A stretch of DNA of 64,000 bases, from NCBI GenBank assembly GCA_964585545.1, contig CAZPDT010000006.1:1-64000 (forward strand), read 5' to 3'. The notes beneath the pieces were generated by a model. It ran no database searches. It was not told where the DNA came from and saw nothing but the letters and a program-made list of their open reading frames with translations. Shown piece after piece: positions 26,317-34,531 of the stretch. The position numbers and the translations under genes were made by a program. Within the stretch, counting starts at the first letter, position 1, and every line of letters begins with the position of its first letter. Source of the DNA: Brumimicrobium sp964585545. GTDB lineage: Bacteria > Bacteroidota > Bacteroidia > Flavobacteriales_D > Crocinitomicaceae.

Positions 26317-26843
26317 TGGAAAACAATACAAATACTGAACAAATCAATAGTATCCGTAAAAAGAAACGACCCAATTTACTTATTGTGCTGCTTATATTAA
26401 GTGGGTTTTACATTACCACAAACACCTATGGTATAATTCAAGATTTTATCAACGGGCCTTTACAACAAGAGGAGGTAGATGAACAATTGGCTACGGTATA
26501 TACCTCTATTAATGATCTAGAGTCGGAAGGCGCAAGCGAAAAAGTAATCAGAAGTTTAAAAACAATGATTGCCAACACCAAATATATAAACAACCATGCT
26601 TTTTATTTGTACAATTCACTTACACTTATCTCCTTAATTCTTGGAGCAGTGAGTATTGTTTTTATGTTTAAGTTAAGAAAAATCGGATTCCATTTGTACA
26701 TTATCTATAGTCTTTCACCAATAATCGCTATGTATATTGTATTTCCGATTGACTTGGTCTCTTCGCTGTCAGTAATATTTTCACTTCTTATTGCTACACT
26801 ATTTGCGTTGTTGTATAGTAGGAATTTAAAATACATGCATTAA
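26316..26843 (+). CDS. Hypothetical four-helix membrane protein
   Basis: The 175-residue product has a charged N-terminus (MENNTNTEQINSIRKKKRP), one hydrophobic helix at about 20-42, an acidic extramembrane stretch of about 55 residues, and three more helices from about 95 to 165. The start ATG shares one base with the hutH stop (TAATG), so the gene is translationally coupled to hutH. I recognise no family. Its stop codon lies inside a dispersed 15-base element (26840-26854). Confidence 0.75.
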   Translation: MENNTNTEQINSIRKKKRPNLLIVLLILSGFYITTNTYGIIQDFINGPLQQEEVDEQLATVYTSINDLESEGASEKVIRSLKTMIANTKYINNHAFYLYNSLTLISLILGAVSIVFMFKLRKIGFHLYIIYSLSPIIAMYIVFPIDLVSSLSVIFSLLIATLFALLYSRNLKYMH

Positions 26844-26854
26844 CCCGAACTATT
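26840..26854 (+). repeat. Copy 1 of a dispersed 15-base element at a gene end
   Basis: TTAACCCGAACTATT here is identical to one arm at 41325-41339 and to the reverse complement at 41367-41381; a fourth copy with one mismatch lies at 49932-49946. This copy holds the stop codon of the upstream plus-strand gene and the stop codon (26850-26852) of the convergent minus-strand gene. Confidence 0.7.
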
Positions 26855-28526
26855 TTTTATCGTAATCCGCCCCATCCACTAAGATGCGTTTTCTTTTATT
26901 GTTGAAATGAGGGTTAAAAACGCTTCTTTTTGGATCAAAGATGGGAGTTTGTATTCCACTAAGGTCAATTACAGAATAAAATAAATCATCTGTTACATAA
27001 GGCTGAAGGTAATGCGATTTAATGGTTGCACTTTTGTCAGGATATACTTTTTGATATGCTGGAGAGAGCCAAACGATAAAAGGAATTTCTACTAAAGATT
27101 TTGGAGCTACTCCCGAGTAATCATGTCCTGCATAATCTCCATCGTCATAAACATTTTCCCCGTGATCAGATATATAGAGTACAGAACCTACTTCATTGTT
27201 TTTGTCACAGTAATCTGAAACAATATTCAGTAGACTATCAACAATATAATCATTGTACAATACAGCGTTGAGGTAAAAAGATCTATTCTTTGCAGGCCAA
27301 TCCGTGCTTGTATGCACTGTTAACTTGTCAAATTCTATCGGGTAACGGGTATTGTATGTTGCATGACAACCGATCAAATGCAAAACAATAAACTTTTTAT
27401 GGGCTTTCTCCTTTAGTGCCGTTTGAAGTGGAACAAAAAGTTTGCTATCCAAAGAATTTTTCTTTAGGGTTTCATGTGAAGAGTTTCCAGATGTATTTAC
27501 AAAATCTGTTACTTCATATTGTTGTGCCAATAACGTAATCAAATTATCCCATACACCCATTGGCGATTGATTAGAGAGCCAATATGTTCTATAACCAGCC
27601 GCTTGAAATACATCAGCAAGGGTAATTGAATTGGGTGGACTCCATTTATTCTCTAAATTAGCCTGCGTTAATGAAGCAGGTACTGAAGTCATTGTATGGG
27701 TATAACCACTCACCACATCGCGATATACGATAATGTCATCTCGTTTGGTCAATAAAGGCGAAGTATTGTCTGAACTTCCATATAAAGACATGTGGTTGCG
27801 GTTCAAAGATTCTCCAATAATTAAGACCACTACCTCCGGTTGATTTTTATGAGTAGGATGCGCCTCCACCTTATGTTCATCCATATTTACATGACTTCTT
27901 AATTCCTTGTAGGCTTTCAATTCCTTTTTATATGCAATAACTGTTTTGAGAATTATTGGTGTACCTCTTTCAATAAGTCGTCCTTTAAATGAATAACTCA
28001 GTACAACTATTAGTGGGTAGGCAAAAAGTACTACAGCAGTAATATTGCGTGTTACTTTGTTGAGATTCCCTATCTTTGGCGGATAGCGCAATGCTAAGAA
28101 CAAAACAACCAAATAAGGGAAAACAAGTAAATATTCATAGCTGCCTTTCAATTGTGCAAATCCAAGGGCTTCTTTAAAATTCGTATTGAACAGAACAAAT
28201 AATCCAGATGCACTCACTGGCGCTTTAACAAGTATCCAATGTCCCAAATGAACAAAACCATTGACAAAACTCAAAATCACCAACAGATAATAGAAAATTT
28301 TCTTCTTCGTAAATAAATAAGGAAGCGAAAGAAAAGGAATCCATATCAGTAAAAGAAAGTCTTGTCTAACCTTAACCAATTCATGATTAATAAACAAACC
28401 CACCAGTAGAGGATAAAAACAAAGCAACAGCACAAATACAGGAAGAACGACAGAAATAACTCGACCAATAGTAGGCAATACACTATTTCGAGACAAAAAT
28501 TGATATACAGCCTTTTTATTAATCAT
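26850..28526 (-). CDS. Phosphoethanolamine transferase, EptA/CptA-like
   Basis: The 558-residue protein has about five membrane helices in its first 190 residues and a periplasmic sulfatase-fold domain. Family motifs are LIIGESLNRNHMSLYG near residue 237, a Thr-containing YTHTMTSVPASLTQ near 275 where EptA has its nucleophilic Thr, and the metal-binding SDHGENVYDDG near 455. Such enzymes add phosphoethanolamine from phosphatidylethanolamine to lipid A, core sugars or other surface glycans; the acceptor cannot be told here. It overlaps the end of topB by 8 bases and is the last gene of the thyA-folA-topB cluster. Confidence 0.88.
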   Translation of the reverse strand: MINKKAVYQFLSRNSVLPTIGRVISVVLPVFVLLLCFYPLLVGLFINHELVKVRQDFLLLIWIPFLSLPYLFTKKKIFYYLLVILSFVNGFVHLGHWILVKAPVSASGLFVLFNTNFKEALGFAQLKGSYEYLLVFPYLVVLFLALRYPPKIGNLNKVTRNITAVVLFAYPLIVVLSYSFKGRLIERGTPIILKTVIAYKKELKAYKELRSHVNMDEHKVEAHPTHKNQPEVVVLIIGESLNRNHMSLYGSSDNTSPLLTKRDDIIVYRDVVSGYTHTMTSVPASLTQANLENKWSPPNSITLADVFQAAGYRTYWLSNQSPMGVWDNLITLLAQQYEVTDFVNTSGNSSHETLKKNSLDSKLFVPLQTALKEKAHKKFIVLHLIGCHATYNTRYPIEFDKLTVHTSTDWPAKNRSFYLNAVLYNDYIVDSLLNIVSDYCDKNNEVGSVLYISDHGENVYDDGDYAGHDYSGVAPKSLVEIPFIVWLSPAYQKVYPDKSATIKSHYLQPYVTDDLFYSVIDLSGIQTPIFDPKRSVFNPHFNNKRKRILVDGADYDKK

Positions 28527-30636
28527 GCTCTAAAGTTACATTAAAACGCTCTGTAAGGATCAGTTTGCCATCAATTTTTTCTTCATTACCTGGTTTCTTA
28601 AATCCTTTAATTTTTGTTGTTTTCCCTTTGGAGATAAGATCACTCAATTGTTTATTGGTCAATTTCTTACCTAAAAACTCAAATGGTATTACAAATTTAC
28701 AGCCTTCATTGTAATGCGCACAACCATAAGCCTTCTTCCCTTTTAATAGGCCTTCTTTCTTACAACTCGGACAAGTTAAAGCAGTAAGGTCTACTTTTTT
28801 TGTAGTTGCCCTTTTCTTCTTTGGTGGATTTCCATCGTTTTCTTCACTTTTATTGTATGTCCGTATTGCCTTTTTCTCTTTGTTAAAAAGCACTTCATTG
28901 GTAAGGTCAACAACCATTTCTATCAATTCTTTTTTAAACAAGTCTGGTTGGTATTCTCCCTTTTCTATAAGGCGCAACTTACGCTCCCAATCCCCTGTGA
29001 GTGCGGGCGATTTTAAAATCTCATTATCAATAACTTGAATTAAATCAATTCCTGTTGGTGTAGCCACAATAGATTTCCCAGATCGAGAAATATAATGCCT
29101 TCGGAACAAGGTTTCAATAATATTTGCTCTTGTAGAAGGACGACCTATTCCATTTTCTTTCATCAATTCGCGGGCTTCTTCATCTTTCACTTTTTTACCT
29201 GCTGTTTCCATAGCACGGAGTAAGGTTGCCTCTGTGTATGGCTTTGGTGGTGTTGTTTGTTTTTGATCAATTCGAGGCACATGGGGTCCCTTTTCTCCCT
29301 TCTCAAAAACAGGCATTAAATTTTCCTCTTTTTTATCGGGTTTATTTTTATTTTTTGGATAAACAACACGCCAGCCTGGTTTTAGAATCTGCTTTCCTGT
29401 AGCTTTAAATTCAAGTTTTAATACCTCTCCCAAAACGGTGGTCTTACTCACTGTACAATCCGGATAAAACACAGCAATAAATCGCCGAACTACCAAATCA
29501 TAAACCCTTTGTTCTTCAGGTGTTGCTCCACTTAATTTAACACCTGTTGGAATGATTGCATGGTGGTCTGTAACCTTTTTATTGTTAAAAACCTGTTTGC
29601 TTTTTCTGATTTTCTTTTCCAGTAAAGGTGCTGTTAACTCTTGATAATAGGCAATCCCTTTAAGGATATTTGGAATCTTTGGATATACATCATCAGGCAA
29701 ATAAGTGGTGTCAACACGCGGATAAGTAACCATTTTTTTCTCGTATAGCCCTTGAATAAGTTTCAGCGTTTTATCAGCAGAGTAACTGTATTTTTTATTG
29801 GCAGCAACCTGTAGTGCAGTTAAATCAAAAAGACGCGGTGGTTTTTCCTTTCCTTCTTTTTGTTCAAAAGAAGTAATTTCAAAGGGTTCGTCTTTGATCT
29901 TTTCTAAGGCATATTCTGCTTTATCTTGTTTTTTAATTTTACCCAAAACACTATTGAACTCAGTGTCGCGATATATTGTTCTCAACTCCCAATAATCTTG
30001 TGGTTTAAAATCATCAATTTCAAGTTGTCGATTTACAATCATTGCCAAAGTCGGGGTTTGCACCCGACCAATAGAAAGCACTTGTCTGTGCATGGCGAAT
30101 TTCTTGGTAAACAATCGGGTAGCATTAATGCCCAGTAACCAGTCGCCAATCGAACGGGTAATCCCTGCGGCGTATAAATTATTAAATTCTGAATTCTCTT
30201 TCAGATTGTTAAATCCATCCTTTATTGCCTCTTCGGTCAAAGAACTGATCCACAAACGTTTTATAGGTGCTTTGGTCTTTGCTTTAAGGAATACCCAACG
30301 TTGAATTACCTCTCCTTCTTGTCCAGCATCACCGCAATTAATGATTTCACTTGCCTCTCCCAACAGTCGTTTTACAATTTGAAATTGACGTTGAATACCA
30401 TCATCTTCGATAACCTTTATTCCAAAATGCGAAGGTACCATGGGCAAATGCCTTAAATTCCAGTACTTCCATTCTTCTAAATAGTCCTTGGGTTCTTTAA
30501 GCGTGCACAGGTGTCCATAGGTCCAAGTCACCTGATAACCATTGCCTTCATAATAACCATCTTTTCGCTGTTTAGCTCCAATGGTATTGGCAATATCCTT
30601 TGCCACGCTGGGTTTCTCAGCAATGCACACCTTCAT
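28519..30636 (-). CDS. topB: DNA topoisomerase III
   Basis: This 705-residue type IA topoisomerase removes negative supercoils and decatenates DNA. It has the TOPRIM domain (MKVCIAEKPSVAKDIANTIG and the acidic motif INCGDAGQEGEVIQRW), the four-domain core (HRQVLSIGRVQTPTLAMIVN), the catalytic Tyr in VTYPRVDTTYLP near residue 303 and a C-terminal zinc ribbon (CPSCKKEGLLKGKKAYGC) with a short topoisomerase repeat. The acidic motif reads DAGQEGE rather than the DPDREGQ of E. coli TopB, so the second Asp is absent. It lies between folA and the phosphoethanolamine transferase gene and overlaps the latter by 8 bases. Confidence 0.95.
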   Translation of the reverse strand: MKVCIAEKPSVAKDIANTIGAKQRKDGYYEGNGYQVTWTYGHLCTLKEPKDYLEEWKYWNLRHLPMVPSHFGIKVIEDDGIQRQFQIVKRLLGEASEIINCGDAGQEGEVIQRWVFLKAKTKAPIKRLWISSLTEEAIKDGFNNLKENSEFNNLYAAGITRSIGDWLLGINATRLFTKKFAMHRQVLSIGRVQTPTLAMIVNRQLEIDDFKPQDYWELRTIYRDTEFNSVLGKIKKQDKAEYALEKIKDEPFEITSFEQKEGKEKPPRLFDLTALQVAANKKYSYSADKTLKLIQGLYEKKMVTYPRVDTTYLPDDVYPKIPNILKGIAYYQELTAPLLEKKIRKSKQVFNNKKVTDHHAIIPTGVKLSGATPEEQRVYDLVVRRFIAVFYPDCTVSKTTVLGEVLKLEFKATGKQILKPGWRVVYPKNKNKPDKKEENLMPVFEKGEKGPHVPRIDQKQTTPPKPYTEATLLRAMETAGKKVKDEEARELMKENGIGRPSTRANIIETLFRRHYISRSGKSIVATPTGIDLIQVIDNEILKSPALTGDWERKLRLIEKGEYQPDLFKKELIEMVVDLTNEVLFNKEKKAIRTYNKSEENDGNPPKKKRATTKKVDLTALTCPSCKKEGLLKGKKAYGCAHYNEGCKFVIPFEFLGKKLTNKQLSDLISKGKTTKIKGFKKPGNEEKIDGKLILTERFNVTLEHD

Positions 30637-30639
30637 GGC

Positions 30640-31137
30640 TTAACGATTGTATTTAAAAATGGTAAATGAAAATTGATTTTTATCATCCTTTTCATGTTTC
30701 AAAATCTCTTCCTCTTTCCAATTCTCCCAATTGACAAAAGGAAAGTAAGTATCTGCTTCAAAAGTTGCTTCTACTTGTGTAATATACATTTCATCTACAA
30801 TTCCTTTTTCAAGTGCCAATAGATAAATCTGGGCGCCTCCAGTAATAAAACATTTTTCATCCTCGCTTACATATTGTGACAATGCGTTGAAATCAGTAAT
30901 TACCGTTGCGCCATCGGCTTTGTATTCTGGATTTCTTGTAATGACAATATTTCTACGATGAGGCAATGGTCGAAATTTCTTTGGAATTGACTCCCAACTC
31001 TTTCTGCCCATCACCACAGTATTTCCTGTTGTTGTTTCTTTAAAAAATTTCATGTCACGTGGCAAATGCCAAAGCAGATTATTGTTTTTCCCAATTTCAC
31101 GGTGTTTCCCCATTGCAACAATCAAAGAGCATTTCAT
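30640..31137 (-). CDS. folA: Dihydrofolate reductase
   Basis: The 165-residue enzyme reduces dihydrofolate to tetrahydrofolate with NADPH. It shows the N-terminal strand SLIVAMGKHREIGKNNNLLW, the proton-donor Asp28 in HLPRDMKFFK, the cofactor motif VVMGRKSWESIP, and ITGGAQIYLLAL. I choose the ATG at 31137 (MKCSLIVAMG); the upstream TTG at 31146 would overlap the thyA stop region. It follows thyA after 12 bases, which makes sense because ThyA produces the dihydrofolate this enzyme recycles. Confidence 0.96.
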   Translation of the reverse strand: MKCSLIVAMGKHREIGKNNNLLWHLPRDMKFFKETTTGNTVVMGRKSWESIPKKFRPLPHRRNIVITRNPEYKADGATVITDFNALSQYVSEDEKCFITGGAQIYLLALEKGIVDEMYITQVEATFEADTYFPFVNWENWKEEEILKHEKDDKNQFSFTIFKYNR

Positions 31138-31149
31138 ATTCTTCAAATT

Positions 31150-31944
31150 TTAAACGGCTACTTTCGCTTTTATGTGTGGATGTGGATTGTAATCAACCAG
31201 TTCAAAATCTTCATATTTAAAATCGAAGATACTGTCTACCTCTGGATTGATTTTCATTGTAGGTAAAGAGCGGATTTCTCTTGACAATTGTAGTTTTGCT
31301 TGTTCGAAATGATTCGCATACAAATGAGCATCTCCGAAAGTATGAATAAATTCATCCACTTCCAAATTACAAACCTGTGCCAACATCATTGTAAACAAGG
31401 CATAACTTGCAATATTGAAAGGAACACCCAAAAAAGTATCAGCAGAACGTTGGTACAATTGGCAACTTAATTTACCATTGGCAACATAAAATTGAAACAA
31501 ACAATGACAAGGAGGAAGTGCCATTTTATCAACATCAGCTACATTCCACGCACTCACAATATGCCGTCTCGAATTGGGGTTGTTTTTAATTTGTTCTACT
31601 AAATTTGATATTTGGTCAATCGTACCTCCATTTCCATCAGGCCACGATCTCCATTGGTGTCCATAAACAGGTCCTAAATCACCATTTTCATCTGCCCATT
31701 CATCCCAAATTGAAACTTTATTTTCTTTAAGGTATTTGATATTTGTGTCTCCACTAATAAACCACAGTAATTCGTGTATAATTGAGCGCAGATGCAATTT
31801 TTTTGTTGTAATTACAGGAAAACCTTTGCTCAAGTCGAAGCGCATTTGGTAACCAAAAATTGACCGTGTGCCTGTACCTGTACGATCGTCCCGATCTGTT
31901 CCTTTATCTAATATATCTTGTAAAAGTTGATGATATTGCTGCAT
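31150..31944 (-). CDS. thyA: Thymidylate synthase
   Basis: ThyA methylates dUMP to dTMP with methylene-tetrahydrofolate. At 264 residues it has the same length as the E. coli enzyme, and the catalytic Cys146 sits in LPPCHCLFQFYVANGKLSCQ. Other core motifs are DRTGTGTRSIFGYQMRFDL, the RRHIVSAWNV arginine pair, QRSADTFLGVPFNIASYALF and the C-terminal YNPHPHIKAKVAV. It is the first gene of the thyA-folA-topB-ept cluster. A poorly conserved -7-like TAACTTTA on the minus strand lies about 20-30 bases upstream. Confidence 0.97.
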   Translation of the reverse strand: MQQYHQLLQDILDKGTDRDDRTGTGTRSIFGYQMRFDLSKGFPVITTKKLHLRSIIHELLWFISGDTNIKYLKENKVSIWDEWADENGDLGPVYGHQWRSWPDGNGGTIDQISNLVEQIKNNPNSRRHIVSAWNVADVDKMALPPCHCLFQFYVANGKLSCQLYQRSADTFLGVPFNIASYALFTMMLAQVCNLEVDEFIHTFGDAHLYANHFEQAKLQLSREIRSLPTMKINPEVDSIFDFKYEDFELVDYNPHPHIKAKVAV

Positions 31945-32090
31945 GATTTAAAAAGAAATAATTCAGAGCATAAAGTTACATTTTTTTATTGGAAAGCAGT
32001 TGAATTGAGAATCCCAATCTTTCAACATTTATTTGATAACTTTTTCTCAATTCATTAATTTTATTTATTTTCCGTCTTTAAATTATAAAA

Positions 32091-32471
32091 ATGCGTGTTT
32101 TTCTCCTGTTTATGGGTTTGATCTTTCTGTTCCTCTCTTGTGGCAGTAGTAGTCAATTGTTTCCCAAAAAATATTTGGGTGCATACCATGGCATCCAGGA
32201 AGCCTATACGTTTAAGATGAACGGTACAGCGGTAGAAGTACCAAAAACAAATTATGATGTCGTTTTAGACGAAGGGAAATTATGGCTTACAACTCCAAGG
32301 CAAACACGTGAAGCAGATTATACCGTAAAAGCCAAGACAAAAATGTACTATAATTTAAAGGTGGCATTTCAAAATGGTGTTGTGGAAGAATGGCAATTGT
32401 GGAAAAAAGGAAAACGACTTATACGCATTCCAACTGCTCCACAACCAAAGGTTACTTTTTTGGAGAAATAA
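32091..32471 (+). CDS. Small hypothetical lipoprotein
   Basis: The 126-residue protein has a lipoprotein signal peptide ending in a lipobox (FLFLSCGSSS, lipidated Cys17). The remainder is a small beta-rich domain (YLGAYHGIQEAYTFKMNG, LDEGKLWLTT) followed by a basic C-terminus. I do not recognise a family. It should be anchored in the periplasm or outer membrane. It stands divergent from thyA and 133 bases before the next lipoprotein gene. Confidence 0.75.
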   Translation: MRVFLLFMGLIFLFLSCGSSSQLFPKKYLGAYHGIQEAYTFKMNGTAVEVPKTNYDVVLDEGKLWLTTPRQTREADYTVKAKTKMYYNLKVAFQNGVVEEWQLWKKGKRLIRIPTAPQPKVTFLEK

Positions 32472-32572
32472 AGAAGAAGTGCGCCTATTATCTGTAAATT
32501 ATGAATCTCATCTAAGCTGTGCTTTTTGTCATGAAAAGATAATGAATACACCAGTTCCTCCTTTCTTTTCAC

Positions 32573-32580
32573 TATCTTTG
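32573..32580 (+). promoter_or_regulatory. -7 box upstream of the second lipoprotein gene
   Basis: TATCTTTG exactly matches the Bacteroidota -7 consensus and lies 24 bases before the ATG at 32605. It would drive the lipoprotein-nnr pair and supports choosing the 32605 start over longer in-frame starts. Confidence 0.5.
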
Positions 32581-32604
32581 TTTATCACAATTAAAACAAT
32601 TGAA

Positions 32605-33015
32605 ATGCGGTTTCTTTTATTGATTTCTATTGGGATCTTTTTTACTTCTTGTCATGAAGAGGCTACAGTATCCGATGAAGAAAATGTTGTAACTCAACTT
32701 TTAAAAGGAGAATGGATATTGATGGCTACAGAAAAACCCATTAAACGTTTTCAAAGTGGTCTTAAGTTCTCAGAAGATAATCAGGTGTTTAACATTGATT
32801 CTCAAGGCCATGTTGTTCCTCCACACGCAGAACGAATTTATAAAATTTACGGAGACACATTGGCATTTATAGATTACAAATACCTTGAACATAAGCGGTA
32901 TGAGAAAGGAACAGATATTCTTCTGATCAAGAAACTAAATGACGATGAGATGGTGCTTAAAGTGATCCATCCTGATGCATCCAATGAACTTACATTCAAA
33001 AATGTAAATAAATAA
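32605..33015 (+). CDS. Hypothetical lipoprotein, lipocalin-like
   Basis: The 136-residue product starts MRFLLLISIGIFFTSC, a lipoprotein signal with Cys16 in the lipobox FTSC. The mature part (LLKGEWILMATEKPIKRFQS, LKFSEDNQVF, TLAFIDYKYLEH, DEMVLKVIHPD) has the alternating pattern of small lipocalin-like or META-like stress lipoproteins, but I cannot assign a named family. The frame extends upstream to 32374 inside the previous gene; the signal peptide and -7 box argue for 32605. The next gene, nnr, begins 1 base after its stop. Confidence 0.75.
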   Translation: MRFLLLISIGIFFTSCHEEATVSDEENVVTQLLKGEWILMATEKPIKRFQSGLKFSEDNQVFNIDSQGHVVPPHAERIYKIYGDTLAFIDYKYLEHKRYEKGTDILLIKKLNDDEMVLKVIHPDASNELTFKNVNK

Positions 33016-33016
33016 C

Positions 33017-34531
33017 ATGAAAATACTTACTGCTTCACAACTTAAAGAACTTGATGCTCAAACCATGGGCAAACAAAATATTTCATCAATTGATTTGATG
33101 GAAAAGGCTGCAAACACATGTTTCAAATGGATTGTTACACAGTTCAATCAATCTGAAAAATACGTGGTTTTATGTGGGCAGGGCAACAACGGAGGTGATG
33201 GACTGGTTTTGGCACGACTCCTTTCTATAAATAATTATGATGTAAAATGTATTGTTATTCAAAAGTCCGACCGTTCCTCACCAAATCATGTTGCCAATCT
33301 AAAACGATTAAAGAAAACAGATTGCCCAATTGAAACTATTGAAAATAAAAACCAGTGCGATAGTTTAGATTTTTCAAATACAATTGTAATTGATGCAGTA
33401 TTTGGATTGGGACTTTCACGCCCTGCTGAGGGTTTGTTTGGAACAATCATCAAAAAACTCAATACAGCACAGCCCAAATCGGTCATTGCAATAGATCTTC
33501 CTTCTGGGATGTACTGCGACCAACTGAATGATAAAGATGACACAATTGTAGATGCAGATTACACCTTGACTTTTCATGTACCCAAACAAACATTTTTCTT
33601 TCCAGAGTTCGGGAATTTAGTGGGTAAAGTTAAAGTGTTAGATATTAATCTCGACAAAAATGTCGCGGATTCAATGGAAAGTGCCAATCACTATCTTGCT
33701 CCTTATTTGGTTGCTCAACTGTTACAAAAAAGAAAAACATTCACTCACAAAGGAACATATGGACACGCCAATTTGATTGCAGGAAGTATAGGGAAAATGG
33801 GTGCTGCAGTTTTAATGACCAAAGGTGCAAGTTACGCTGGTGCTGGATTGGTTACTGCTACAATTCCTGCTTATGGAGTCAACATCATGCAAACCAGTTT
33901 GCCTTCGGCAATGTGTAATCTTCAAGTTGGAGACAATGTTTTAAGTGGTTCAATAGAAATCGATAATAAACACACGTATGGCATTGGACCTGGAATAGGA
34001 AAAGCTACCCATACAGTCCAATTTTTTTCCAATTTTCTCAAAAAATTAAAAATGCCTGCTGTCTTCGATGCAGATGCCCTCAATATTCTTGCTGAACATC
34101 CAGAATGGCTTGTAAACCTTCCTGAAAATAGTATTTTAACACCTCATATTAAGGAGTTTCAACGTTTGGTAGGGAAATCAAAAGACAGTATCGAACGCAT
34201 CAAAAAATTAATGGGTTTTACTCAAAAACACAAGGTATTTGTTGTTTTAAAAGATGCTCGTACGATAATCTGTTCGCCCAAGGGGGAATGTTTTTATAGT
34301 TTAAACGGTACTCCTGGAATGGCAACAGGAGGAAGTGGAGATGTTCTTGCGGGATTACTGACAGGGTTGCTTGCGCAGGGATATTCTTCCGATCAAACCT
34401 GTAAAATAGGAGTGCTTCTTCACGGTGTATCTGGTGAACTTGCTGCCGAGAAACATAGCGAATATGCAATGACTGCCGAATCAATTTTGGAGGAAATTGG
34501 AAATGGAATTAAGCAATTGAGAATTTATTAA
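33017..34531 (+). CDS. nnr: Bifunctional NAD(P)H-hydrate epimerase / ADP-dependent dehydratase
   Basis: The 504-residue enzyme repairs damaged NADHX and NADPHX. The N-terminal YjeF_N epimerase domain (about 1-215) shows LCGQGNNGGDGLVLARLL and VIDAVFGLGLSRPAEG; the C-terminal dehydratase domain (about 225-500) shows GTYGHANLIAGSIGKMGAA, YGIGPGIGKA, VFDADALNILAEHP and TPGMATGGSGDVLAGLLTGL. Two-domain fusion is the usual bacterial form. It follows the lipoprotein gene after one base. Its last four bases overlap the stop of convergent rarA, and I see no terminator between them. Confidence 0.95.
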   Translation: MKILTASQLKELDAQTMGKQNISSIDLMEKAANTCFKWIVTQFNQSEKYVVLCGQGNNGGDGLVLARLLSINNYDVKCIVIQKSDRSSPNHVANLKRLKKTDCPIETIENKNQCDSLDFSNTIVIDAVFGLGLSRPAEGLFGTIIKKLNTAQPKSVIAIDLPSGMYCDQLNDKDDTIVDADYTLTFHVPKQTFFFPEFGNLVGKVKVLDINLDKNVADSMESANHYLAPYLVAQLLQKRKTFTHKGTYGHANLIAGSIGKMGAAVLMTKGASYAGAGLVTATIPAYGVNIMQTSLPSAMCNLQVGDNVLSGSIEIDNKHTYGIGPGIGKATHTVQFFSNFLKKLKMPAVFDADALNILAEHPEWLVNLPENSILTPHIKEFQRLVGKSKDSIERIKKLMGFTQKHKVFVVLKDARTIICSPKGECFYSLNGTPGMATGGSGDVLAGLLTGLLAQGYSSDQTCKIGVLLHGVSGELAAEKHSEYAMTAESILEEIGNGIKQLRIY

